The position numbers were made by a program, and so were the translations under genes. The notes below the pieces were generated by a model. The model searched no databases and was not told the DNA's origin. It was given only the letters and a program-made list of their open reading frames with translations. Below are positions 10,038 through 21,166 of a DNA stretch of 64,000 bases, piece by piece; the stretch's first letter is position 1, and each line of letters opens with the position of its first letter. Origin of the DNA: Hyparrhenia diplandra (lineage: Eukaryota > Streptophyta > Magnoliopsida > Poales > Poaceae); assembly GCA_015847255.1 (NCBI GenBank), contig JADLZK010011556.1, forward strand, positions 1 through 64,000, in the 5' to 3' direction.

Positions 10038-11881
10038 TGTAGGTGACTAAGTCTTGGGTTCCCAAGTTTATGCTTGTTAACCCTTTGGGATCCAAGACTT
10101 GGGTTTGTTTGTCCTCCGTGTAGGTATGAGGACATGGGGTGGAGAACACATGTTTGGTGGAATTTGATTCTTTGTCGTGGTGTGATCAAGACTTGATGGT
10201 TGTCTACACCACTTTGATGGCCTCCAAGAGGCATGTGCCTTATTGAGACACCTACACACAGTCTGTGAGCTATCATATACACTCATACCTTGTACATTCA
10301 TTATTTCCCTACTTGTGGTATGAGATAGTTATTCATTTGCTCACTTGTATATTGCTTGCATGTATTATACTTGTATTATGCTTTTATATCCTTTTTAGCA
10401 TGTGTTATCTTGTGTATTATATGCCATGCTAGCCTTTGTGCCCTTTTGTTTCCTAGTTTTCTTTTGCTAGGTGTCTTTGGTTGAGGGGGAGTTGGGAGTT
10501 TGCTATTCTTTTTGAGGGGTAGTTTTATAGTTGATGTACAGTTGTAGTGTTAGGTTTGTTTTGCTTTGTGCATCATCTTGTATCATATTGCATTCATCAT
10601 GTACACTATTGCATTTTGAGCTTCTTGTTTATATTGATCACAATGAGACTATGCTCTGTTTAGTGTAACATTTACATGTTGGTGCTTATAGCTTGTGCTC
10701 TTTCTACTTAATTGATATATGTTATGAGCAAAGCTGTTTTTCATGTGAACTTGCTTAACAACGATGAATCTTGTAAAATGTTCACCATTGAGATAGTTCC
10801 TAGCATGTTCAAGTTGTTGAGATCCTTTTGTGCTTATCATGTATGCTAGGTGACTATGTCTCATTCATCGAGTTATACACTTGCTTAGATGACCACATGC
10901 TTTTATCCGCTAAAATCTGAAATCTAAGCTAAGTGTATGGAAAAAGATCGAGATGGGTCCATACCGTCCCACATCCAAGTCTTTGGGACTGCTTTGCTCA
11001 TTGCACTTGAGTTGAACCCGAGCTTGGTAGTGTTTGACCCGGACTATTGTCTTAAGCTTCGATTGCTCACATGAATAGGCTTGACATGGTTGATTAGTAA
11101 GGCCGACGGTTGTGGATAACCACTCGCACTCTTGCTTTGTCCAATGTTTGTAAATCGCCGCAACTCCGATCAATTTAAAATTTGACAAGTGTTGGCTTTG
11201 TCTTTTGCATGATGTATAAACCTTGCTTGGGGTAGTTCACTTGATATACATGTGTAGCACTTGGTAGATTTCCAGCTTACTTGTGCTATGTGCTATTCTT
11301 TGTGGTGGACACCTTTTCGAAACGCTTAAAACCGAATCAAAATGCTTTCAAGTCATATTTCATATCTCTTGATCAGTTTGAGCACCGTGTTAAGCACTTG
11401 ACCTTGTTGCCATGACACTTTTAGAGCATCTTCTTATTTGGATTGCTATAAACTTGAAACTCCTTCATTGCATTTTCATGCATTTCATAGCTTGATTAGT
11501 GCATTTGCCAACAAGGGGGAGAAAGATACAAAGACGGTGATTGCATTTGTCCGGGGGGAGTAGCACTTTGAGCTAGATGTGTCGAGCCTTTTTGCCTCTG
11601 TCTTGAGGGTCTAGTTTGTTTGTGTGTGAAAGAAATTGGTTTGGAGGCTGTGCTAGTGGTGTTGAGCCTGTTCTACCTCTTCTTGAGGGCTAGCGGTTGG
11701 TTTAGCTTGGTTGTGTCGAGCCTTTTGCCCATGTCTTTGGGAACCAAGTTTTTGCTCCATGTTTGCTATCCAGTGAGTTTGTCCTAGCTTTTGTCTAGCT
11801 TTTGTTCACTTGGATATGCTATCTTCTACCTTCTTCGTCTTTGTGTTGAATGTTGACAATGCACTCATCAAGGGGGGAGAT
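10038..11881 (+). other. Non-coding 3' interior of the gag-only element, ending in PPT
   Basis: 1.8 kb between the last gag frame and the 3' LTR, where protease, integrase, RT and RNase H would lie in an autonomous Copia element. No pol motif could be read in any frame. It contains several G-rich purine tracts (gagggggagtt near 10484, cggggggagt near 11551) and ends in the polypurine tract at 11870-11880. Confidence 0.6.
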
Positions 11882-14308
11882 TGCGAACACATGGTTGATT
11901 TAGGTCACATGTGTTTAGTTTTGTGATTGAGTGATTGTCAACAAGTCAACATTTTACTTCTATTTTCTTTTATTCTTTATGCTTCGGCTATGTTCACCGG
12001 CACACGTGGAGTGTGTCGAAGACGTATCTCTTGGTTCGTGTTGTACGGGTGTGGAGCTCGGAGATGGTAGCCGGCGGGCGAGGTGAAGGGGCCAGGAGGA
12101 GGTGTGTCGGCCGACGGACCGCGGAGGTGAAGGACGGGACGTGAGGCTTGGACCGAGGGACCGGATCGCCGGGTGGCTAGCCATGGTGGGCGACATCCGG
12201 GACATCGACGAATGCAAGAGGACGTGGCGGGACCGTGTCGATCGGGTCAAGACGGCGTCGCGCGCAGCGGAGCGGGGAGCTCCGGATGACTTGGCGACTC
12301 GAGGCGGTCAAGACGGCGATGACACGTGTTGAGGAGGTTTGGTGGTTTGTCCTCAAAACCATCGATGCGTGGTTTCGTGGTTTGGGCCTCAAAAACCACG
12401 GGTGCGGGTTTGGTGGTTTGGGCCTCAAAACCATCGGCGGGTTTCACGGGTTTGGGCCTCAAAACCCGGGCGTACGCCGATGTGGACGGGGGCGGCACGT
12501 GGCGGCATCCGGGAGATTACGTGGAGCAAGGCTGCGGATGAGGAGGCGCGGTGGTCGTCGGATCAAATTATCCCGAAGTCGGACTAAATTAGCCTTAGGG
12601 TTAGCGGTTCGGCTCATATGTATCTAGGGGTAGTTTGGGAAGAGGATTTCAGGGTATATGTGGAGGATGACGGCCTCCTCCCCTCTTGCCTTTCTCATTT
12701 TCGTTTTTATTTTTTCTCATTTTTAGGGTTCTTGTTTTGGCGCCCAAGAACCAAATTTTGTGTGGATTCTGCTTTGTGAATCTTGTTCGTAGGAAGAGTG
12801 GCCCTTAGTCCACTCATGCCCTCCGGGATTTTTGCATCAAGATTGAGTCACTTTGGTCTGTGATTTTCGTTTTGTGCAGAGTTCTTGTTCTATTTTCGTC
12901 ATGGCTGTGATCTGTGTTTCCCGGAGTTCGGATTGATTCCAGCCAACGATTTTTGGGGAATAGGTTCGTCGTAAGGTGAATTTGACCTGTGCGAAATTTG
13001 AGATCCATTCATGGATATTTGAGTCAGATTCCCTTCGATTTTTGGTGCACGCTCTTGTTCTGCTGGTGCCCGACGCTTTCTGTTCATTGCGTTCGTGGTC
13101 AGGACAGAGCGCATAGCAGCTGGGCGATTTGTCTTTGAGCACTCCTGGAAGTCGCCCCAGCAGCAGCATCTGTCTCCAGCGTGATTGTTGTTCTTTGATT
13201 CTGTCGGCAGCTTGGTCCCTTCTCTGTTCATCAGCTTCTAGGCATCAGTCGGTGCTCCAATCCAGCAGCTTGGCTGCTACTCCTACCGAACAGCTCGTGG
13301 AGGAGCACAGCTGCAAGAACAGCAGCGCCTGCCCTTGGTTTGTGAGGCCTGAGTTCTTCGCCGGTGCCCGGCCTGCAGCTCGTGTATTCATCGCTCGTGC
13401 ACAGCAGAGCTGCAACTCCCCTGCCGAGCAGTTTCAGGTGCCGTGCTTGTGTTGCCGAGCATGCTGCAGCACCAACCAGCGCTTGCAATCCAGCACCAGG
13501 TGCTTCAAGCAAATGGTAAGTAGGTAAGCAATTCATCTCCAGCTTGTTCAATTTTCTGTTTGTCAGATGCAGTTGTATGTCAAGCTCTGAATTTTTCTAG
13601 CTTACCAGCACTAAGTCATGCTCTGTCTTGAATTCAAGTCCTGCTAGAAATTGCTTGTTTAATAGCTTAATTTTCGTCCTTGTCACCATCTAGCAGCAGT
13701 ACTTGTCATCTTTATTTAGCTAAGCGTAGAGGTGCAGCTTAGCAGTGATCTCGTGCCATCACTTGGTGCATTTCCCAAAGGCCTAACAGAAGCAAACAAC
13801 TTTAGTACTTCAGCACGTAATTCCATTCTCTTGCTTCCTAGAACTGGTTTGTCGAGCAATCGTTTTTGAGCAACAGCAAGATGTTCCTCGATGCTTGAGC
13901 CTTGATGTGATTTATTTTGGTTGGAGTACTACTCGGGCTTGCAAGTTGCAATTGCTTGTTTCTGAACTGGTGAACTTGTGTCCGGTGCTAAGCTTCAAGA
14001 GATTCTTTTCTTGAACAACACCAGCTAGCAAGTCCCATGCCTTAGTTTTTATTTGGCGAAAATTTCCAGCTTATCTTTTGTCCGTCATTCGTTTGTTCGA
14101 GCTCCGATTCGATCTCTGCATGCGTTTTCGTTGGACTCGCTATGCCTAACTCTTTGCTCGTGACACCTTGCTACCGTTAGCACGTGTGTTACTCGTCTCT
14201 CGTTTGAGTTTGCTTTTTGAGGTCGGGGTTGAGCCGATGACCCAAAATTGAAAAAGGAAAATCGAGGCTCCCATTCACCCCCCTCCTGGTCGCCGTTTCG
14301 GTCCTTCA
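11882..14308 (+). repeat. 3' LTR of the gag-only element
   Basis: 2427 bp, begins TGCGAACACATGG directly after the polypurine tract and ends GTCCTTCA before target duplication GAAAA. It is the partner of 4961-7386. Compared with the 5' LTR the differences are concentrated in GC-rich parts and are mostly single-base indels. Confidence 0.9.
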
Positions 14309-15238
14309 GAAAATACTACTCCGTCCTAAAGAAACGCTACTGTTTACTAGATTGGTGGTGTCCCGCCCAACTGTCCAAAGCAAGAAGATCCACGTCGGCT
14401 GTCCGCAGAGTACCAAGTGCCCTGTCGGCTACTATATAGCTGATGACAGGATGTTAATTGTGTTACTTTGTAAAAAATAACCCCCTGTCGTCCACTTAGG
14501 GGGTAATGTGTTTTTTTTTTTTTTTTTTTTTTATTGGAACGAATGAAGCAAAGCACAACGAACCGACCGCCAATCCAGTAACGTAACCGCGCCGCTGCCG
14601 CAGCTTGGCACTGGCAGGCAGTTGGCACCCATCTAGCAGCGGGAGACTGGCCGGGGCACGGGATGAGGGCAAACCTGCATTCGAGGGTGTCGCTGTTGAT
14701 TGATCCCCGAGTCCGCCGCGTTCAAAGTTGGGTTGCTGAGCTGAGCACGAACCAGGTGCCTCTCACGGTCGTCGCTGAGGTCGTCGATGACCACGACAGC
14801 ATGTTGCAGTAACTGCTTCCTCTGATTCCTGAATGCTGAGCACGGACCACCAAGATCGCTAGCCTTTTAGGTGGGGAAATGGTTGCAGGCAAGCACGCCT
14901 CACGACTTGATCCCCGGAGGAACCAAGATGACTGGATACCTCAGCGGGGCTAAGCTTATGCACTTACTTAGCACTTACTTAACCGAGCTGTTCAGATACT
15001 TGGAGTAATTTATTTGCTACAGCACTTACTTAGCACTAAACAGCTCGGTTAGAAGGTTCGATTCACCTATAAAAAATATTTTACTACTACGTACACGTGA
15101 TCTTGTACAAGAATAGTATATATATAACTCTTCTTTTGCAAAAGATATAATCGATTTCAGCTAGATGTCACCACTGCTCAAATGTCGCAGACTCGTAACT
15201 AACAATAACACACAGAGAGTACCCAGCGTAAGCGTACG
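14309..15238. other. Intergenic region with poly-T tract
   Basis: Holds a 22-base poly-T run (about 14511-14532), a Stowaway-like half end at 14314 (actactccgtcctaaag), and a short inverted repeat of cacttacttagcac / ctcggttagaag around 14970-15055. No gene recognised; the part next to 15239 would be the 3' UTR of the minus-strand gene. Confidence 0.4.
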
Positions 15239-15741
15239 TTAAGCCTGATGAAGTTGCACCGCGATGGCCTCCATGTCGAGGGCCCGGGCGTCGCGTCGGT
15301 CAGGCGACCCCGGCGGCGTGCAGAAGGCGGGCGTCGTGATCGGCGTCGTGCCGCCCTTCTCCGTGCCCTCGTCAATCGTCGACAGGGACCTGTTGGGGGC
15401 CCCGAAGATCTTCTTCCACCGCGCGATCTCGAACTCGTCGGGCTCCACCTCGTCCGACGCGGCGGCCTCGTGCTCCCGGGCCTCCCCGCCCCCGTGGACC
15501 GCCGCCCCCGGCTCCTCTCCATGGACGACGACGGCGGCAGCCTCACGGGGCGCCGCTGCCTGTCGTCGGCGAAGCAGACGTCGAAAAGGACGAAGCCTCG
15601 GCGTGTGGTGGTTGTGGACGACACGGCGTCGCGGCGACGCCAGCAGCAGTGCCGGACGATGACGGCGCCGAGCAGGACGAGGAACAGCGCGGCCAGGGCC
15701 GCCAGTAACGCGACGAGGAGAGCGAAGCCGGCGTCTCCCAT
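15239..15741 (-). CDS. Small grass membrane-anchored protein, frameshifted
   Basis: Starts at 15741 with MGDAGFALLVALLAALAALF, a strongly hydrophobic N-terminal anchor of about 25 residues, followed by RHCCWRRRD and GFVLFDVCFADD. That frame then becomes Arg-rich nonsense. The family-like C-terminal half is in another frame: EVEPDEFEIARWKKIFGAPN, RSLSTIDEGTEKGGTTPITT, PAFCTPPGSPDRRD and MEAIAVQLHQA, stopping at 15239. A one-base shift within about 15440-15560, in G/C runs, would join them to about 167 residues. I recall similar uncharacterised grass proteins with this layout (anchor, acidic middle, Ser/Thr/Pro-rich tail) but know no function. The ER/plasma membrane is an inference from the anchor. 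Confidence 0.65.
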
Positions 15742-16195
15742 CTCGCCCGCGCGCGACTGTTCGACGCAAGCGGAGGCCGCGGCGGCATGCGATGCGATGC
15801 GAGCAATGTACTGCGACTATGATTCTACGAACCGCGGTGACGACGACGATTGACGAGTATTCGGAATGCCTGGACGTGGAAATGTCGTCGCCGGTCACCA
15901 CACTCCAAAGCTGCCAGCGACAGCGTGAAAACGCCAGTTTTATTTGCATCTCCGGTGACCTAGCAACCAGCTTGTCGAGTACTGCACATTCCCCTGCTAG
16001 GATTTTTATCGGCAACTCGTTGATAAAACGTCGTTATAAATAGATTCTGGTTTTAGAGATGATTTGATACCAAAAGCAGACCTTGAATTATTTTCAAGCA
16101 TGGTCGGTGTAAGGTGGTGCTTCCTAGAAAATGTTCCCAAACAGTCACGGTTTCAAATCCTGGAGAACTCACTCAGTTGGCATAAGAATCATGGC
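15742..16195. other. Upstream region of the minus-strand membrane-protein gene
   Basis: Presumed promoter and 5' UTR of the 15741 gene. No TATA or other box could be fixed with confidence and no other gene was seen. Confidence 0.3.
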
Positions 16196-16428
16196 TTGTG
16201 GCGAATTGGCTTGTAGTCCAATGGTTGGGACGGTCAGGTGGGACACTAGCCATCGGGGTTTAAATCAAGCGATGTTTCCGTCAACGACGAGGCGCCAATG
16301 GTGATTTGCTCAGTCTTTCGGAGATGCTCATAGGGGTAGGTTTACGTACGTGTGTTCATAGGGGGTGAGTGTGTGTGCATGTTGTGAGCGTCTGCATTGT
16401 ACTGTGTATTCTCAAAAAAAAATCATGA
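16196..16428 (+). mobile_element. tRNA-derived SINE, degenerate
   Basis: The head holds tRNA-like boxes (ttgtagtccaatggttggga; ggggtttaaatc as a weak B box). The body has cgacgaggcgcca and ctcataggggtaggtt, and it ends with gtgtgcatg..tattctc and an A-run at 16418-16427. The same body, in reverse orientation, is seen at 17622-17925 and 21167-21460. Confidence 0.6.
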
Positions 16429-16629
16429 CTTGTGTTAAAATAAAAGTGTTTTTTGTTCTTTTATATTTTTGCATTTTCTAAAAAAGAATTTTTAGGCATA
16501 CTCCGTCCTTAAGATAGTACTACTGACCGCTTAAGAAAACGATTTCTATAATAATTATGGTTACGAACTCCGTCCTTAAAAATTGTGCGTAAGTGTATCT
16601 ATCCAGAAATTTAATTTACTTTTAATCAA

Positions 16630-17585
16630 TTACTGGCAAAGCAACCCATGCGTTGCATCGGGACATACGATTATTGACAGGTATGTCTATGTGTTGCAAG
16701 TATGCACTATTGCCCATGGTCATCTAAAGCTAGCTTTGCTTGATTTTAACCGGACCAATCTTGATTCAATTTAATATGTAGAGACCAATTATAATTAATT
16801 GCATGTGCAATAAAGTACATTAACTTTTTCTCAAAAAAGAGGTACATTAACCTCACATGAGACTTATACATTCCAGCTATTGTAAGGCCGACAACTATGA
16901 AAATCAAAATACACCAAACTATTAAATATTAATGTGATGAGAACAAGAGTGTCACATACTTTTTTTATATTTTACCTTTTTTTATTTATACAATTTATTT
17001 TAAAAAGCTATATTTTTATAACCACGATATTTATAATGTAATTTAATATTTTATCTTTTTTTTTATTTATACAATTTATTTTAAAGAGCTATATTTTTAT
17101 AACCACGATATTTATAATGTAATTTAATATTTAAAACAATGTCACACTAAAAATTGTGTCTGTAAATTTTCTTCCCCTATCGCTTTGTTTCTTATCTAGC
17201 TTCAACTAGGCTTTTTGCTGTAGTGGAGGAGCGTGGCTCTTGGCCTGGCCGTGCCTATAGGCTGCCGCAGACCATGAGCCATGAGGAGCAGTGGATCACG
17301 GCTGGGCCTGGCTGGGCCTCATCCAGAAGTAGTACGTTGGAGCCTGGTGTGGGAGTTTGGTTCCCCACTTCCCCCCTCCACACCGAGTCCTTGTCGAACA
17401 GGCAGGGCGAAACTACGGACACGGACAAGCAGTGGTGGCGGGTGTTGAAATTTTGGCGTAATTGGGTTGGACTCGTTGAGGGCTTTTGCGTCTACAGAGA
17501 GAGATAAAGGCAGGCAGAAAAAAAAAGTGAACGGAAAAATTTCTCTTTATCAGTAGATATATATAAATATAGATTTTTTTTGACT
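16630..17585 (+). mobile_element. Insertion of the GCCCGTG..TAGGTATAGAT family, copy 2
   Basis: The 5' border has CCATGCGTTGCATCGGG (about 16647); the 3' border is a purine-rich tract, then aaatttctctttatcagtag and tatatataaatatag (about 17540-17575). Same order and strand as 1896-2950 and 34613-35990. It contains an AT-rich tandem duplication (16967-17131) and a GC-rich patch (17220-17500) with no recognisable protein. Confidence 0.35.
16967..17131. repeat. AT-rich direct tandem duplication, two ~82-bp units
   Basis: Two nearly identical units (about 16967-17045 and 17046-17131), each containing atttatacaatttatttta, ctatatttttataaccacga and tttataatgtaatttaa. The units differ by an aaaaag/aaagag change and by poly-T length. 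Confidence 0.8.
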
Positions 17586-17621
17586 TTGATTTGAGGGAGT
17601 GGGGGGTTGGGGGATATTTTT

Positions 17622-17945
17622 TGACTTTTTTTCAGTACACAGTATAACGCAAAGGCTTACAACACGCATGCACACTCACCCCTATAAAACACACACACAA
17701 TCTATATCCCTATGAGCACCTCAGAAGACCTGAACCAACAATCTGAGATTCTCGAAGTCACCAATGGCGCCCGTTATCTACGTAAACGTCATTTACCACT
17801 TAAAACATAACGCAAAAAAATCTTGAAATAAATTGAGAAAAAAATGCGGCACATGTACCAAGTCAAGGACTTAAACCTAGATGAGCAGCTTCCACCACGA
17901 AGGACCTTACCAACTGGCTCTAAAAGTTTAATCGGTAGACGCTTG
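17622..17945 (-). mobile_element. tRNA-derived SINE
   Basis: Minus-strand reading has an A-box-like agttggtaaggtcc and a B-box-like ggtttaagtcctt (17865-17877), then the shared SINE body with gaggtgctcatagggat-type sequence and a terminal cagtgtactg before a T-run on the plus strand. Same family as 16196-16428. Confidence 0.6.
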
Positions 17946-18091
17946 CCCATATTTTTTATTTGATTTACTTAGGCAGGCACCAAACCGCCTCAGAAGATAT
18001 GCCATTAATCGTAACCTTTCATTCGAAGCGGTTGGCTGACCCGCCTCGGTTAATCTCTTTTGTGTGCCTCATCTTTTCTGTAATAGTGTTA
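17946..18091. mobile_element. CACTA-type right end (outside cassette A)
   Basis: It ends CTGTAATAGTG at 18081-18091. Subterminal copies of GGTTAAT/CATTAATCG and CCGCCTCGG precede it. The mirror version, with CACTATTACACAAAAAG, starts at 51630 beside cassette C. Only this terminal part is left here, cut on the left by the SINE. Confidence 0.5.
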
Positions 18092-20204
18092 TCCCCCTCA
18101 CAGATGCACGGATACTCCAACGCTAGCTCAGCGTACATGTTTATTAAGAGACACATGCCACACTAGTGTAAACTCTATGGGCATGCATTCAGTTGTCTCC
18201 TTGTCAACAAGGAGCAGAATAGACAATTGGTACTCTGCCGTCTCCCTGCCAATAAGGAGCAAAATAAATAATTGGTACCCTGCCGATAATATCAATGATT
18301 AAGGTTGATATGACGACGTTTGCTAAGTTAAATTGAACACTGCATGTATATATTGTTATTATCGACAACTAGTTTGGCTGCTACTTACTGACTAAGGATG
18401 ACAATGGTTTAGGTTCGGGGCGGATATCCATGTATTTTTGGGACCAACAGTTTGGGTTTAGGATTGTTTTTCCTACAGTTCTCGGGTTCGGGAACATGAA
18501 ACTTATCGGGTTTGGTTTTGGGTTTCAGTTTTCACCTACAGATATCCAATGGAGGTCCAAAGTAGAACATTTTAAATCGAAAAACTCATGTGTTTTTATT
18601 AATGTAAGCTATTAAATTTGTTCTAAGTTGTGCCATGAAATTGTTTTGTTAATTGCCTCATGTTTATACATGTGAGCATGCAATATATATCATCCATACG
18701 TTACTAAAAATTCATTATTATTTTTTGTATTGCCATATAGTGATGGGTTTTGGGGATCCACCAGGTTTGGTTTTGGTTTCGATTGTCACTAGAATTGGTG
18801 GTCGGGCAGTTTCGGATTTTAAGTTCAGGTTTCGCGTTCGGTCCACGACTATAGTCACATGCCAGTTTAGTGTCCCCATGCCAATAAGGTGAGGAATATA
18901 CAATTCATAGAACAACGATAATCTCAAAAGCTAAGGACGATATGATGACGCCTACAAGGTACATTATGACGGTCATCAAAGCATATATGACATCGTCAAG
19001 TTAAGGTGAACCTATTGCTTGCATTATTATTGTCAACAACTATTGTTGTTTGGAGCAAAAGGCCAATGTGATGGAGTTTCCTACTAATTAATTAACGGTG
19101 GACAAAACACTTACCTTGTTCACCATGAAGAACCAGAGTACTATACTAATGCAATATGGCGGTGTTAACTAATGAAAGGTCAACAAAACATTTACATTGT
19201 ATCAATAGAAGACCCAAGGTACGAGACAAATGTCAATGTGTATATATACACACCTATAGGCAGAGCACGTATCATTGTCATTGGCTACCGCGTTCCTTTT
19301 CTTCTCCGGAGGTTGTTATTTATTTCTTTGTTAGTAAAAACTTTATTTTTAAGTTCAGTAGACAGTTTGTTGCTCAGTTGGTATATGGTGCAATCGACTA
19401 AGATATCTACTTAGAATGAAAGTAGGAGGTCTATTGCAATTTAAAGTTTGTTCTTTCCATATTTTACGTTTCTATTGATTATGTCAATATTTCTCAATTA
19501 TATGACTCGTATTGGTATTATAACAGATTCCAAGAATAGTTCGTGATCATGGCTACCATTATCACCGCTGCCCTACGAGCTGATTGGGATGCAGACAGTT
19601 ATGACAGTGCTAATGGCTTTGACCTTGACACGTTTGTAGCTTACCTCACAGCGAGGCCTGATATAACAAACATTGACGAGATAGATGAAACCGACAAAGA
19701 GAACATGAAAGAAGTTGGTTGTGAGGAATACGAATCAGGAACTAAAAACATCACTCTCCACTACATTCGTGTTAATGGCCAGAATATTGTTTATGGAATA
19801 CCACAGGTTCTTCAGTGCTAGGTTTGCTACCAAAGGCTACCTATATACATTTTATGCTTTGATATGTGAAAGGCAACACTACTACACATAGAATAATGCG
19901 AGCCTGTGTGCCATCTGAAGTTTCTTTATGGTTGATTTCATATACGTACATGTGTTTGTGAATGTACTAAGTATTGTTCTACTTACTATATGTATGTAAT
20001 AAATAAACAATGAGATGTCTTGTTGTTGATGAGTAATGTATGCCTGGTGAAGTATTTATATACATTCCTTTAGTTAGGCGCAATTGTGTCATGAGAAATC
20101 AACGAGGAAAACTAGACAGACTTGTGGATGCTTCCCAATATTAGCATCCAACATTGCAATCATGGATGGCTACCAAAGTACTCAGGTGTCGCTGTTAGAG
20201 AGGA
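18092..20204 (+). repeat. Cassette A: unrecognised 2.1-kb repeat carrying a small conserved ORF
   Basis: Aligns along its length with cassette C (48715-51629, reverse orientation, minus its LTR insert) and in part with cassette B (36830-37655, reverse). Landmarks: cacggatactccaacgctag near 18107, a run of ggtttgggttcggg-type words at 18410-18540, ggtggacaaaacacttac near 19097, a splice-acceptor-like tataacag at about 19520, the ORF at 19543-19821, and gttaggcgcaattgtgtcat near 20073. It is bracketed outside by CACTA-type ends at 18091 and 20205. Confidence 0.7.
19543..19821 (+). CDS. Hypothetical ~92-residue acidic protein of cassette A
   Basis: I do not recognise this protein. It begins MATIITAALRADWDADSYDS, is rich in Asp/Glu and Asn, and has a central ITNIDEIDETDKEN and a C-terminal NGQNIVYGIPQVLQC. 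Cassette C encodes a clearly related protein (MATGNRAEWDVDNYSSANG.., IDEIDEEDKEN, GQNVIVGTP) despite considerable DNA divergence, and most replacements are conservative, which suggests a real reading frame. A splice-acceptor-like TATAACAG lies just upstream (about 19520) in all copies, so the ORF may be the last exon of a spliced transcript. Cassette B has an in-frame stop near its start. It could be a transposon accessory protein or a captured host fragment; no domain was recognised. Confidence 0.4.
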   Translation: MIMATIITAALRADWDADSYDSANGFDLDTFVAYLTARPDITNIDEIDETDKENMKEVGCEEYESGTKNITLHYIRVNGQNIVYGIPQVLQC

Positions 20205-21060
20205 TGACACTACTATTGAAAATATTTACCATGGCGGTCTTTTTGTTAACCATAGCAGCTTTTCAACCACCACGATTGCTAAGGCCCACGGTAAATGGAG
20301 GCATTAACCGTGGGGGTTTCAGCCCGCTGTAGTTAATTAGAAAAAAAAAAAAAAGAGAAAAAGCTCAATGCGCCCATTTGGGCCCACCAAGCCCATCCAG
20401 GCACCGCCGCCGGATCCCGACCACCCCATTGTTGGTATCCGCCTCTAGCCGCCGGATCTAGGACCTCTAGCCGCCGGATCTAGTGGTTGTGAAGGATGCC
20501 CACGCCGGATCGACAGAGGGCATCGATGGGTACATGATTCCTAATCTTCCGTCCGGTTCAAGATACACCGACGGCATCGATCCAAAGACCCAAACCTTGT
20601 AGCCCGAGCACGACGTTTCCTCTAGTTTTCAACCATGCCCTTTTTCATACCGAGAAAAGCCCATTGCTCCGGCCTAGAATATTTTTAATTCGGCATGGGC
20701 TCATGAGCCCCAAGCAGTTTATCAAACAAATGAAGTCGGTGGTTTCTTGGTCACGACCAGCTAAAATGAAAGTTCCATTAAAGAGTGTTTCCACGTGGTA
20801 GAACCTCCTCGTATAATATAATATTTTCATGAGGCCGATCCTAAGTTGCCATCCACACATGAATGCCCTCGTTTTAAAAAGAATATTTTAGGTATACAAA
20901 GTCTCAAAATCAGGGTCTTTCGCTACACGGATTTTCCGAGAAATGAAGTCATAGCCACGTAGGTTCGTGAGTCAGGCCTACTACGCCAATAACACTCATC
21001 CATAAACCCGTAACGAGCACAAATAGCATAAAGAAATGTAACCAACATTTATTGAAAAAA
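20205..21060. mobile_element. CACTA-type left end and adjoining repeat (outside cassette A)
   Basis: Begins CACTACTATTGAAAATATTT, with subterminal ACCATGG, CATTAACCG and GTTAATTAG repeats to 20340, an A-run, then a GC-rich patch with GGGCCCACCAAGCCCATCC. The part at 20640-21050 matches 47840-48290 and part of 63350-63500 in inverted orientation (motifs aaagaatattttaggtatac, actcatccataaacc). The right terminus was not found. Confidence 0.5.
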
Positions 21061-21166
21061 AGCAATACCCAAGATTTGGGACCAAAAAGTGGTTAGCGGG
21101 TGCTGATCAGTGTCCATCACAAGGCTGAAATGCTAAAACTCTTATGCATCTACCACTTATTCATGG

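Larger units (their letters stand above)
4961..14308 (+). mobile_element. Complete non-autonomous gag-only LTR retrotransposon (Copia-type)
   Basis: A 9348-bp element bounded by a perfect 5-bp target duplication GAAAA (4956-4960 and 14309-14313). Its LTRs (4961-7386 and 11882-14308) begin TGCGA and end CTTCA. The primer binding site TTGGTATCGAGCC starts at about 7388 (initiator-Met tRNA type, slightly altered) and the polypurine tract AAGGGGGGAGA is at 11870-11880. The 4.5-kb interior encodes only gag-like protein: a UBN2-type Copia gag (7471-8130), a first zinc-knuckle remnant, a coiled-coil stretch and a second CCHC knuckle (9213-10037). No protease, integrase, reverse transcriptase or RNase H was found, so it would depend on a helper. 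This fits the TR-GAG type described in plants. Confidence 0.9.

Noticed and set aside
15239..16015. 258-codon reading of the minus-strand gene starting at 16015
   Set aside because: The N-terminal part has no membrane anchor or family motif; the family-like N terminus (MGDAGFALLVALL..) is in another frame at 15741, so a frameshift is more likely than this start.
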